Numbered from the stretch's first letter, positions 1-5,175 are shown. The stretch is 5,347 bases of DNA from Candidatus Bathyarchaeota archaeon (GCA_029883255.1 JAOUJL010000106.1:1-5347); one strand, 5' to 3'. The notes: generated by a model from the letters alone, not told the origin. Made by a program: numbers and translations.

Positions 1-329
1 TTCAGGGTGCGCCAGAAGGGAGTGATGTCTTTTTCACCTTGTTGTCTTTCTTCCTCAGCGGCGTTAGCTGCAACCCAAGCGAAAATGCCTGTGGTTAAGG
101 GACACCCAATAGTTGCTCCGTGTTTTTCGGCAAGAGCGGCGCGAATTTCACCAATGGTAATGACTTTTCCTTCAGGTATTTTTCTCATCATTTCATTAAC
201 TTCCATTGGCGCTGGGATAACCACTGTGCCTGTACCCCATCTTTTGCTCATTTTGTCAGGAATTTTTTCTACTTTTGGCAGACCCTTGTTGTCTTTTAGT
301 TTTTCAGACCAGCTTTTCCTTTTTGGCAT
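1..329 (-). CDS. MGMT-family alkyltransferase-like protein (3' end cut by window)
   Basis: The first 109 residues of a small protein are visible; the stop lies beyond the left edge, and from memory the family is about 130-145 residues long. The ATG at 329-327 opens MPKRKSWSEKLKDNKGLPKV, followed by WGTGTVVIPAP (31-41) and a winged-helix-like stretch IPEGKVITIGEIRAALAEKH (51-70). These match my recollection of the short MGMT family whose DNA-binding domain (Pfam DNA_binding_1) is shared with O6-methylguanine-DNA methyltransferase. The segment TPFWRTL (103-109) falls where true methyltransferases carry PCHRV, so the acceptor cysteine appears replaced by Phe. Cys76, in GCP, sits before the putative recognition helix and is not at the catalytic position. 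This resembles alkyltransferase-like (ATL) proteins, which bind alkylated bases without repairing them. DNA binding is therefore a reasonable inference; alkyl transfer is doubtful. It is probably transcribed alone, as 214 bp separate it from aIF1A. Confidence 0.85.
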   Translation of the reverse strand, partial: MPKRKSWSEKLKDNKGLPKVEKIPDKMSKRWGTGTVVIPAPMEVNEMMRKIPEGKVITIGEIRAALAEKHGATIGCPLTTGIFAWVAANAAEEERQQGEKDITPFWRTL

Positions 330-360
330 AGTTTTTCCCTGAGATTAGTTTCCAATTTTC

Positions 361-368
361 CTAATAAA
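361..368 (-). promoter_or_regulatory. TATA-like box for the MGMT-like gene
   Basis: On the minus strand the sequence reads TTTATTAG, preceded by GCTGAAGG as a possible BRE. Its centre is about 36 bp from the ATG at 329, which predicts a start point near 339 and a leader of roughly 10 nt. No strong SD is seen, only GGG ahead of AAAAACT. The rest of 330-543 shows no gene, tRNA or clear terminator. It holds only short hairpins, at 446-461 (TGAAAA/TTTTCA, loop GGAG) and 485-501 (TTCAC/GTGAA). Confidence 0.4.
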
Positions 369-543
369 CCTTCAGCACGCTCTAGTTTCTGACTCGAGGA
401 CTTTCTAAGCTAAGAAGAATTTAGAACTCGCGCGTGCATGTAACTTGAAAAGGAGTTTTCACTCATCCCTGATCATCGTTGAGGTTCACACATTTCGTGA
501 AAGGATTGACTTTCCAGATAGATTGCAAGCATGCATTGTTATG

Positions 544-849
544 TTAGATCTTCAGGTATCCCTTTCTTCTTAGCCATTCGACTTGATTTCTTTTGTACCG
601 CCATATGATGTCGCCTCGCTTGTCAGACTGGAAGTCCCACGGCGAAACCAGAACGACATCTCTCACCCTTATCCACGCTCTTCTCTTCATCTTCCCACGT
701 ATTCTGCAGAGGCGTTCATGGCCATCCTGACACTTCACTAGAAGCCTATCAAACCCCAGCATTTTCTCCGCTATGCCTAGAACATCGTTGGCTACAGGCA
801 GCACCATGTTCTTGAGTTCTTCTTCGCTTTTGACCTTCCTTTTTCCCAA
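544..849 (-). CDS. Translation initiation factor 1A (aIF1A)
   Basis: A 101-residue protein of the eIF-1A/S1-like OB-fold family. It helps the small ribosomal subunit bind initiator tRNA and scan or select the start codon. Diagnostic stretches are GKRKVKSEEELKN (2-14), VLGIAEKMLGFDRLLVKCQDG (23-43), RLCRIRGKMKRRAWIRVRD (46-64), VVLVSPWDFQSDKRGDI (65-81) and the family C-terminus NQVEWLRRKGYLKI (88-101). The length matches archaeal aIF1A. The reading frame stays open to a GTG at 891, but the 14 extra residues are not family-like and a TATA box overlaps that position. The TTG at 849-847, six nt behind GAGGT, gives the canonical MGKRK N-terminus and is preferred. The next upstream gene is 250 bp away, so it has its own promoter. 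Confidence 0.96.
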   Translation of the reverse strand: MGKRKVKSEEELKNMVLPVANDVLGIAEKMLGFDRLLVKCQDGHERLCRIRGKMKRRAWIRVRDVVLVSPWDFQSDKRGDIIWRYKRNQVEWLRRKGYLKI

Positions 850-855
850 GATGAG

Positions 856-860
856 ACCTC
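856..860 (-). promoter_or_regulatory. Shine-Dalgarno site of aIF1A, decides TTG start
   Basis: The minus strand reads GAGGT followed by CTCATC and then TTG. The motif matches the core of the archaeal SD and has a 6-nt spacer. It selects the TTG at 849 over the upstream in-frame GTG at 891. Confidence 0.7.
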
Positions 861-891
861 TGGATTGCCTGCTTACATAGGGAGGCTCCAC

Positions 892-899
892 TTAAATAT
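892..899 (-). promoter_or_regulatory. TATA box of aIF1A
   Basis: The minus-strand motif ATATTTAA has its centre about 46 bp ahead of the TTG at 849. A start point about 25 bp downstream (near 870) gives a leader of roughly 20 nt carrying the GAGGT site. This placement also excludes the GTG at 891 as a start. Confidence 0.6.
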
Positions 900-917
900 G
901 TTCAGGAAGCACCTCAG

Positions 918-932
918 CTCACCATGGGTGAG
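918..932. repeat. Inverted repeat upstream of the aIF1A TATA box
   Basis: CTCACC and GGTGAG form a perfect 6-bp inverted repeat around ATG. It lies about 19 bp upstream of the aIF1A TATA box and next to the AT-rich motif at 934-942. The position would suit a regulator site, but the repeat is short and may be chance. Confidence 0.3.
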
Positions 933-933
933 A

Positions 934-942
934 ATATTTAAA
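934..942 (+). promoter_or_regulatory. Second TATA-like motif, possibly divergent
   Basis: ATATTTAAA reads as a good TATA motif on both strands. On the minus strand it could be a second upstream promoter for aIF1A. On the plus strand it would start a transcript near 963, ahead of the micro-ORF at 999. Confidence 0.25.
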
Positions 943-998
943 CCATGATGAGAATCACATGAATTAAAGAAGAACATAGCTAGAGGTACTGTGAAACG

Positions 999-1073
999 AT
1001 GCGTGTGGCGTTAATAAGTTTCTTGGAAAGGTTAAAACGTGTTTTGGAAGTAGCAATAAGAATACGTGGTTGA
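999..1073 (+). other. Candidate 24-codon micro-ORF (speculative)
   Basis: The ATG at 999 opens 24 codons ending in TGA at 1071-1073. The peptide begins MRVALISFLERLKRVL and would form a basic amphipathic helix. GAGGT lies at 983-987, 11 nt ahead, a longer spacer than usual, and a TATA-like motif lies at 934-942. It is the only plus-strand coding potential seen in the 250-bp gap between aIF1A and the DUF362 gene. An ORF this short could easily be chance. On the minus strand, the same gap holds pyrimidine tracts just after the DUF362 stop (TTTTCCGCTTTCC, then CCCTTTTC) that might help terminate transcription. Confidence 0.15.
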
Positions 1074-1099
1074 AAAGGGAATTTGAGGAAAGCGGAAAA

Positions 1100-2137
1100 T
1101 TAGAATTCGCGGACGACATATGACACTAATTTCAAACCCTTTGAGTGTATGTCCGCTTTAATTGTATTCATCAGTTTCAGCGGGTCGACGTGATGTATTC
1201 TTTCAAACACATTTCCACATTTCTCGGCTATTAGATCTATGGACGCGTTGTCTATCGATGTAGCATCCCTCCCTAGCAACACTCCTACGTCATCACATAT
1301 AGGAAAGCCTTCATCCTCTCCGGCTGAAGGAAAGCAATCACAACGAGGAGTAATGTCCATTAAAACATTGATAAAAAGGAGTGGTTTGCGGTCAAAAGCT
1401 TCCATCATTGCTAGGAATGTTTCACTGAACAACTCGTTTATTGGTGCTTTCCTTGGTTCAAGCGCTCCCACTGGGCAAGTCTCTATACAGATGCCGCATC
1501 CAAAACAATTTTCATAGTTAAATACAGCTTTACCATCTTTCAGGGAAACGCCTTTCTGGGTACAAGCACTCACGCATTCCCCACATCCACTGCATTCAGC
1601 CGCTAATATTGGTTGAGATTCAGTATGTATATCTTTCTTAGTGTTTCTCGCCACGCCTCCCATTGCCAAGTTCTTGATCGCCCCCCCATACCCCAAATCG
1701 GGGTGCCCTTTGCCGTGTGACAAGACTAATATCCCATCAGCTTCGTACAGAGCTCTGGCTACTTCGATCGCACCAAGTACTCCATTCGTTGGAACCCGAA
1801 CGGCATTATCTGAAATTAATATAGGGCAACCAACAACTTCTTCACAAAAACCATTTCTTCTCGCTGTGTCCAGATATTTGTCTACGGTTTCTCTGCTGCC
1901 GGGATAAAGAGTTGGTGTATCGAACAAATATGGAGAGTTCCCTAAGTCTTTAAGGATTTCAACAATTCTACCAACAATAGGCGGTCTGATGTAGTGGAGG
2001 TTACCATATTCGCCCATGTGTAGCTTCACAGCTACCTTGCCCAACTCCGTGAAATCTTCAATGCCTACCATTTTTAAAGCGTTTTCCAAGTTGGATATGA
2101 TGTCTGACTTCACCAAAATGATTTCATTAGACGCCAA
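1100..2137 (-). CDS. DUF362 protein with two [4Fe-4S] ferredoxin motifs
   Basis: A 345-residue protein of the DUF362 family (Pfam PF04015), whose biochemical role is not settled. The N-terminal part carries the family stretch VAVKLHMGEYGNLHYIRP (35-52), FDTPTLYPGSR (72-82) and LSHGKGHPDLGYGGAIKNLAMG (139-160). A ferredoxin-like insert follows. Motif one is C182-x2-C185-x2-C188-x3-C192, without the usual proline after the last Cys. Motif two is C211-x2-C214-x2-C217-x3-C221-P. After them comes DITPRCDCFP (261-270), with conserved cysteines seen in the family. No signal peptide or membrane segment is present, so it is probably cytoplasmic and redox-linked. The frame is open to a TTG at 2173, which would add 12 residues, but a TATA box overlaps that codon. 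The TTG at 2137 is therefore preferred, with GGGG eight nt ahead of it. It appears to be a single-gene transcript. Confidence 0.93.
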   Translation of the reverse strand: MASNEIILVKSDIISNLENALKMVGIEDFTELGKVAVKLHMGEYGNLHYIRPPIVGRIVEILKDLGNSPYLFDTPTLYPGSRETVDKYLDTARRNGFCEEVVGCPILISDNAVRVPTNGVLGAIEVARALYEADGILVLSHGKGHPDLGYGGAIKNLAMGGVARNTKKDIHTESQPILAAECSGCGECVSACTQKGVSLKDGKAVFNYENCFGCGICIETCPVGALEPRKAPINELFSETFLAMMEAFDRKPLLFINVLMDITPRCDCFPSAGEDEGFPICDDVGVLLGRDATSIDNASIDLIAEKCGNVFERIHHVDPLKLMNTIKADIHSKGLKLVSYVVREF

Positions 2138-2172
2138 GACCCTTTCCCCAGTTCTTTTTTGTGGGTCAAGCA

Positions 2173-2182
2173 ATTAATAAAT
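2173..2182 (-). promoter_or_regulatory. TATA box of the DUF362 gene
   Basis: The minus strand reads ATTTATTAAT. A start point about 25 bp downstream, near 2152, leaves a leader of about 15 nt before the TTG at 2137. The rest of the 2183-2295 gap holds no recognisable gene. Confidence 0.5.
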
Positions 2183-2295
2183 GTAAGCAGCTTTTCCTAA
2201 CGAGTGCGCGTCACATACGCTTTCAGAGGACCAGTTAATTTGATTTTGTCAGGATGTGTTGATGTATGTTAGTGGCTGTCGGAATACCTAGAAGA

Positions 2296-2931
2296 TTAGC
2301 ATTTTTCAAGGATTTCTTTTAGTTTTGGCTTTTCTGGGTGGTAGAGTGGGTGGGCGATGCAGAAGTGTTCGCCTTCTAGGAGTTTTGATTTGTCCCATGT
2401 AGGCGGATTTGCGTTTTTGGTTGTTGGTAACCACATGAGGTGTATTTTGAAGCGTTCTCCCTTGTGTTTTGTTTTATGCATCACTTCGACTGAGTCGAGT
2501 GATTTGAAGCCGAGTTTTTCCATCTGCCATTTTTTGAACCATGGGCTCCAATGGTTTTCTAGAGCTATTGTGGCGAAGCCAACCGCCTTCTTTTCGCTTT
2601 TCATCATATCAGTTAATAGTTGCTTTCCAAGGTTGCGTCCTTTCGCTTTTCTTAGCACCCAAATGCAGTTCATCACAAGGATGTCATTGCCGGTGATAGG
2701 GTAAGCGCACGCTTCTGGTGGTGCATATTCGATTTGACCAACAACTTGCCCGTTGAGAATCAGAACTTTTTTGTGAAAGCGTTTAGGGATAGCTGCCTCC
2801 AAGTACTCGCTTCTCTTCCTGTATTTTCTGAAAGGCATTGGTGCAAGACACTTGTAGAGGTGCCTCTCACACTTCCTGTTTTCAGTTATGTCTATGATTT
2901 CGATTTCGGAATGCGAATTCATTTTGCGCAT
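2296..2931 (-). CDS. GNAT-family N-acetyltransferase
   Basis: A 211-residue protein whose centre fits the Gcn5-related acetyltransferase fold, which moves an acetyl group from acetyl-CoA to an amine. The core beta strand and acetyl-CoA loop are ILVMNCIWVLRKAKGRNLGKQLL (84-106). The loop reads K97-G-R-N-L-G102, where the family consensus is Q/R-x-x-G-x-G/A; Asn100 stands at the middle Gly position. The following AVGFATIALENHWSPWFKKW (116-135) and MEKLGFKSLD (137-146) correspond to the second core strand-helix and the usual 'LGF' end. The C-terminal 45 residues (WLPTTKNANPPTWDKSKLLE and beyond) are an extension that I recall from archaeal relatives. The substrate is unknown. The ATG at 2931 is used here; the ATG at 2922 (residue 4) is an alternative. 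It lies 35 bp after NAC, so it may be co-transcribed with it or use a weak promoter of its own. Confidence 0.85.
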   Translation of the reverse strand: MRKMNSHSEIEIIDITENRKCERHLYKCLAPMPFRKYRKRSEYLEAAIPKRFHKKVLILNGQVVGQIEYAPPEACAYPITGNDILVMNCIWVLRKAKGRNLGKQLLTDMMKSEKKAVGFATIALENHWSPWFKKWQMEKLGFKSLDSVEVMHKTKHKGERFKIHLMWLPTTKNANPPTWDKSKLLEGEHFCIAHPLYHPEKPKLKEILEKC

Positions 2932-2943
2932 AGTGCATTCAAC

Positions 2944-2950
2944 GTATAAG
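2944..2950 (-). promoter_or_regulatory. Possible TATA motif for the GNAT gene
   Basis: The minus strand reads CTTATAC within the 35-bp NAC-GNAT gap. A start point 25 bp on falls near 2922, which would make a leaderless transcript from the second ATG. The alternative is read-through from NAC. Confidence 0.25.
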
Positions 2951-2966
2951 AGGAGTTATTATTTTC

Positions 2967-3335
2967 TTATCCCTTTGTTTGTAGTAGAAGAATAGCTCTT
3001 GCAAGATCGCCCTCGGTCTCTTCTAGCACTCTCCTTGCCTCCTCCATGCTTTTGCCCGTTTGATCCGCAACAAGTCTAACATCCTCCTCTGGGACAACCA
3101 CCTTCTTCTTTACCTTCTCGACCTCAATCTCTTTCTCGGTGATTCTCCCGCCAGTAACTTGGAAGATTCTCTGGCCATGCATCTCAAGCACAGCAACTTC
3201 TGGATTCTCCACAACAACCTCCTTTGTACTCGTTCGTAAGATAACCTCCTGAACGTCAGGCATCTCCCCCATACTTAGTCCCATACGCTGCATCATCCGC
3301 TTCGCGTCTCTCGGACTCACTCTCTTCCTACGCAA
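2967..3335 (-). CDS. Archaeal nascent polypeptide-associated complex protein (alpha-NAC)
   Basis: A 122-residue protein with the layout of archaeal NAC, a homodimer that binds ribosomes near the exit tunnel and contacts emerging chains. The N-terminus SPRDAKRMMQRMGLSMGEM (7-25) and the NAC barrel VQEVILRTSTKEVVVENPEVAVLEMHGQRIFQVTGG (28-63) are followed by a charged linker (EIEVEKVKKKVVV, 69-81). A C-terminal UBA domain follows (PEEDVRLVADQTGKSMEEARRVLEETEGDLARAILLL, 82-118). Length and domain order are as expected. The start is a TTG at 3335, seven nt behind GGAGG, which gives the short basic MRRKR lead seen in the family. It follows the PUA gene by 41 bp on the same strand, so the two probably share a transcript. 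Both would act at or on the translation machinery. Confidence 0.95.
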   Translation of the reverse strand: MRRKRVSPRDAKRMMQRMGLSMGEMPDVQEVILRTSTKEVVVENPEVAVLEMHGQRIFQVTGGRITEKEIEVEKVKKKVVVPEEDVRLVADQTGKSMEEARRVLEETEGDLARAILLLQTKG

Positions 3336-3340
3336 CGCAA

Positions 3341-3347
3341 ATCCTCC
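3341..3347 (-). promoter_or_regulatory. Shine-Dalgarno site of NAC, supports TTG start
   Basis: The minus strand reads GGAGGAT. GGAGG is 7 nt from the TTG at 3335. This is the strongest SD in the window and supports internal initiation on a PUA-NAC transcript. Confidence 0.7.
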
Positions 3348-3376
3348 AACTAACCATTATTCTAACATAACCCTCA

Positions 3377-3856
3377 TTAACTTTCTTCCTTCACACCCCT
3401 TCGCACACGCACCGCCACACCTCGCTTAAACGCTTTCATCTCCTCTCCAGTGAGCAAAGCTCTCCCAACCGCTAACACCTCACCCTTCCCATTTATTACA
3501 ATAACTTCCTCTCGAGGACGTATCTCTACATCAGCGTCAACTACATGCTTGGCAAAGACACTTCTGCCTTTAGCAACGAACGGCTCGGCTTCTTCTTGAA
3601 TCTGAACCCACAACCGCGGAGAATCCATACGATCCATTATCCTTTTAGCCCCCGCAATAGCTATAGAAAAAAGGCCATTAGTGGGTCGCAAAGTGGCTAA
3701 CCGCTTCTTTCTTAAATACACATAACGTATTCTTCCCGTCCTCTTGGAATAGATGATCTCAACATTGTCTGGGAAAAGTTTCTCCCCAACACCCTTCCCA
3801 AATTGATAGTCCGCTATACTCCTAATCTTTTGAAGACCACCAGATTTATCACGCAT
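3377..3856 (-). CDS. Stand-alone PUA-domain RNA-binding protein, TGT C-terminus-like
   Basis: A 159-residue protein resembling the C-terminal domains of archaeosine tRNA-guanine transglycosylase (TgtA/ArcS) without the catalytic barrel. Residues 8-72 (LQKIRSIADYQFGKGVGEKL, then YSKRTGRIRYVYLRKKRLAT and GLFSIAIAGAKRI) match the patch-forming C2-type pre-PUA domain. Residues 81-154 are the PUA fold, with EPFVAKGRSVFAKHVVDADV (91-110), IRPREEVIVINGKGEVLAVGRALLTGEEM (112-140) and a basic end. It likely binds structured tRNA or rRNA in the cytoplasm; no catalytic residues are visible. The frame is open to a TTG at 3880, but the ATG at 3856 sits four nt behind GGTGA (3861-3865) and is preferred. 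It is first in a probable operon with NAC, 41 bp downstream. A truncated transglycosylase is possible, but the complete domains and own promoter argue for a genuine small protein. Confidence 0.9.
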   Translation of the reverse strand: MRDKSGGLQKIRSIADYQFGKGVGEKLFPDNVEIIYSKRTGRIRYVYLRKKRLATLRPTNGLFSIAIAGAKRIMDRMDSPRLWVQIQEEAEPFVAKGRSVFAKHVVDADVEIRPREEVIVINGKGEVLAVGRALLTGEEMKAFKRGVAVRVRRGVKEES

Positions 3857-3906
3857 GTTTTCACCGTTACAATTCGACAAGTATGAAGAATAGTTGTGAG
3901 AGAATC

Positions 3907-3922
3907 ATAAGTTATAACTTAT
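3907..3922. promoter_or_regulatory. Palindromic TATA region, promoter of PUA-NAC
   Basis: ATAAGTTATAACTTAT is a perfect 16-bp palindrome containing a TATA motif. Further near-symmetry comes from AGAAT on the left and ATTCT on the right (offset by one base), so a BRE-like purine run exists on both sides. On the minus strand it predicts a start near 3889 and a leader of about 33 nt to the ATG at 3856. On the plus strand it predicts a start near 3939. It may therefore be bidirectional, or be covered by a dimeric repressor. Confidence 0.5.
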
Positions 3923-3937
3923 TCTGTGCGTGCCTGC

Positions 3938-4042
3938 ATGCAGAAACGGTCTCTGAACCTATGCTATCTCAAGCAAACGCTAGAGGATATACGTGCACGA
4001 GAATTGAAGAAAGTACTTCCTTTCCAAAGTAGAATTGGCTGA
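3938..4042 (+). other. Candidate 34-codon leaderless micro-ORF (speculative)
   Basis: The ATG at 3938 opens 34 codons ending in TGA at 4040-4042. The peptide begins MQKRSLNLCYLKQTLEDIR, is basic, and is predicted by eye to be helical through its middle (residues 11-27). The ATG lies about 24 bp from the centre of the palindromic TATA at 3907-3922, which is the spacing of a leaderless archaeal transcript. A GTG at 3926 is a less likely start. I recognise no family. It fills most of the gap between the PUA gene and the surface-protein gene. Length alone gives little support. Confidence 0.2.
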
Positions 4043-4047
4043 AGAGT

Positions 4048-4056
4048 TATTTATAT
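4048..4056 (-). promoter_or_regulatory. Orphan TATA-like motif downstream of the surface-protein gene
   Basis: The minus strand reads ATATAAATA, just after the TAG at 4069. It would start transcription near 4027 towards the PUA gene, giving either a long (about 170 nt) alternative leader or a short non-coding RNA. No known RNA fold is recognised in 3923-4027. Confidence 0.25.
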
Positions 4057-4068
4057 CACTCCAAAATT

Positions 4069-4854
4069 CTAGCGCTTTCTCCTACGTTTCTTCCGTCTCC
4101 AGACGAACAGCCCTGTGACAAGGAGCGCGAGCACCATCAGTATACAGATGAATGCTATCGGTGATGGGGGAGCCTCTGTATCGGTCCATGCAATATTAGT
4201 ATCAACAATTTTCTCAAATGTTTGAAATGCCTTTGTGTAGACTTCACCGTAGGTTACAAGCGTTATAAGGCGCTCACAGAGGATGCCAGTCGCTTTGTCC
4301 CAGTGGTAGCTAACAGTCAAAACAGTGACGCTGGATTCCCCGTAGGTAGTGCCTGATCCTTCCAAGTGGTTTATGTCTCTGGTTGCCGCCATATATGTCC
4401 GGCGAATTGTTTCGTTTATGGGATGGCGTTCAGTAGGGGAAGCATGTACGAGATCATTTTTTTGAAGATTCGATGGAATGAACATGAGGGAGCCGTTGAG
4501 AGAACTTTTTCCAGTGTCCACGTCCACGTATTCGACGCTCTTGGTCTCGTTGCCATCCTTGTAGTGGATTACTCGCTCAAATGTTATTCTCGTATCAGAA
4601 ATGGTTACCACAACGTTCTTCACCCATTCAGTGTTATTCAATACAATCAATTCAGGTGTTAGCTCCATGTTTGGGTCATCAGAGGCTAACGAGGCCGTAA
4701 AATCATACTTAACCCAGTCACCAACCTCTACACCTACTTCACTTTCTGCAAGAACTATCGTAGCCCGCGTCGAGAATTGAATTTCGAAAGCTACCAATAG
4801 CAAGAACACCGAAGCTAAAATCATTGAAACTTTTTTATCAGTCAACCTTATCAA
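4069..4854 (-). CDS. Secreted surface protein with C-terminal membrane anchor
   Basis: A 261-residue protein of unknown function with clear type I topology. A signal peptide occupies about residues 1-37: basic TDKK, then the hydrophobic core MILASVFLLLVAF (11-23), with a possible cleavage site near LAES. The exported part is beta-rich and starts GVEVGDWVKYDFTASL (41-56), a beginning I associate with large archaeal surface-protein families. It includes YHWDKATGILCERL (183-196), which resembles a recurring 'WD-x-x-TG-x-L-x-E' element. Four N-glycosylation sequons are seen at N73, N102, N120 and N147. One membrane helix (233-252) is followed by a strongly basic cytoplasmic tail, RRKKRRRKR. The start used is TTG at 4854, about 25 bp from a TATA box; TTG at 4845 or ATG at 4824 are alternatives. 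Ligand and role cannot be told from sequence. Confidence 0.85.
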   Translation of the reverse strand: MIRLTDKKVSMILASVFLLLVAFEIQFSTRATIVLAESEVGVEVGDWVKYDFTASLASDDPNMELTPELIVLNNTEWVKNVVVTISDTRITFERVIHYKDGNETKSVEYVDVDTGKSSLNGSLMFIPSNLQKNDLVHASPTERHPINETIRRTYMAATRDINHLEGSGTTYGESSVTVLTVSYHWDKATGILCERLITLVTYGEVYTKAFQTFEKIVDTNIAWTDTEAPPSPIAFICILMVLALLVTGLFVWRRKKRRRKR

Positions 4855-4874
4855 CGTTCGTAACTTTATTCAAC

Positions 4875-4882
4875 AATATAAG
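4875..4882 (-). promoter_or_regulatory. TATA box of the surface-protein gene
   Basis: The minus strand reads CTTATATT after the A-rich run GAAAAAACAGA. A start about 25 bp downstream falls at 4853-4855, on the TTG itself. This implies a leaderless message, or a 10-nt leader if the TTG at 4845 is used. Confidence 0.5.
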
Positions 4883-4899
4883 TCTGTTTTTTCTGGGAA

Positions 4900-5175
4900 T
4901 TAAGGAATTGCAAAATGCACGGATGCACCCAAGTAGAAGGCCATAAGCAACTTCACCAATACAAACATCATTGCAAAATACGCTATCTTAAGCAAATGGT
5001 AAAGAATACACGCATTCTCCCCTAAAGTCATGTTTCCAGATACAATAGCTTGTTCCCTATTCGGATCTAAGGCTTCTGTTACTATATTGAACGAAATATT
5101 TTCTGGCGACAACATAATGAGACCATACGAATTTGGCGGGCATACGTTTTTGCTATCGGGCAAGCAGTACTTCAT
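4900..5175 (-). CDS. Hypothetical small membrane protein
   Basis: A 91-residue ORF that I do not recognise. Residues 1-55 are polar, with two N-glycosylation sequons (N26-I-S and N48-M-T) and cysteines at 4, 12 and 56. Residues 56-90 form a long hydrophobic stretch (ILYHLLKIAYFAMMFVLVKL, then LMAFYLGASVHFAIP) that could be one or two membrane helices. The ATG at 5175 has no SD. A TATA-like AGTTATAG lies at 5216-5223 and predicts a leader of about 18 nt. Upstream, the frame is open back to the stop of the next gene (5230-5232), so this ORF might be a detached piece of that gene rather than an independent one. No signal peptide is present, which is odd for a protein with this layout. It is kept at low confidence because its position and strand fit and no better frame covers this stretch. 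Confidence 0.45.
   Translation of the reverse strand: MKYCLPDSKNVCPPNSYGLIMLSPENISFNIVTEALDPNREQAIVSGNMTLGENACILYHLLKIAYFAMMFVLVKLLMAFYLGASVHFAIP

Noticed and set aside
7..342. A 111-codon plus-strand open frame
   Set aside because: It lies opposite the MGMT-family gene, whose minus-strand translation matches a recognisable family; the plus-strand product has no family character.
446..461. Hairpin TGAAAA-GGAG-TTTTCA as a terminator for aIF1A
   Set aside because: The stem is only 6 bp and AT-rich, lies about 85 nt past the stop and is not followed by a T run on the minus strand.
850..891. N-terminal 14-residue extension of aIF1A from the GTG at 891
   Set aside because: The aIF1A TATA box abuts the GTG, the predicted transcript starts downstream of it, and the extension is unlike the family N-terminus.
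946..1010. Possible C/D box sRNA (ATGATGA at 946-952)
   Set aside because: A C box match is present, but no CTGA D or D' box follows at a usable distance and no terminal stem forms.
1239..1907. Two plus-strand open frames opposite the DUF362 gene
   Set aside because: The minus strand encodes a full DUF362 protein with two CxxCxxCxxxC motifs through this stretch; the plus frames are antisense shadows.
2357..2949. Two plus-strand open frames opposite the GNAT gene
   Set aside because: The minus-strand GNAT core is clear and continuous; the plus frames show no promoter, SD or domain.
3940..3965. Possible tRNA T-arm (minus-strand GGTTCAGAGACC)
   Set aside because: The flanking 5-bp stem does not pair, and no acceptor, D or anticodon arm could be found around it.
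4366..4662. A 98-codon plus-strand open frame
   Set aside because: It is antisense to the surface protein, whose signal peptide, sequons and C-terminal anchor form a coherent protein.
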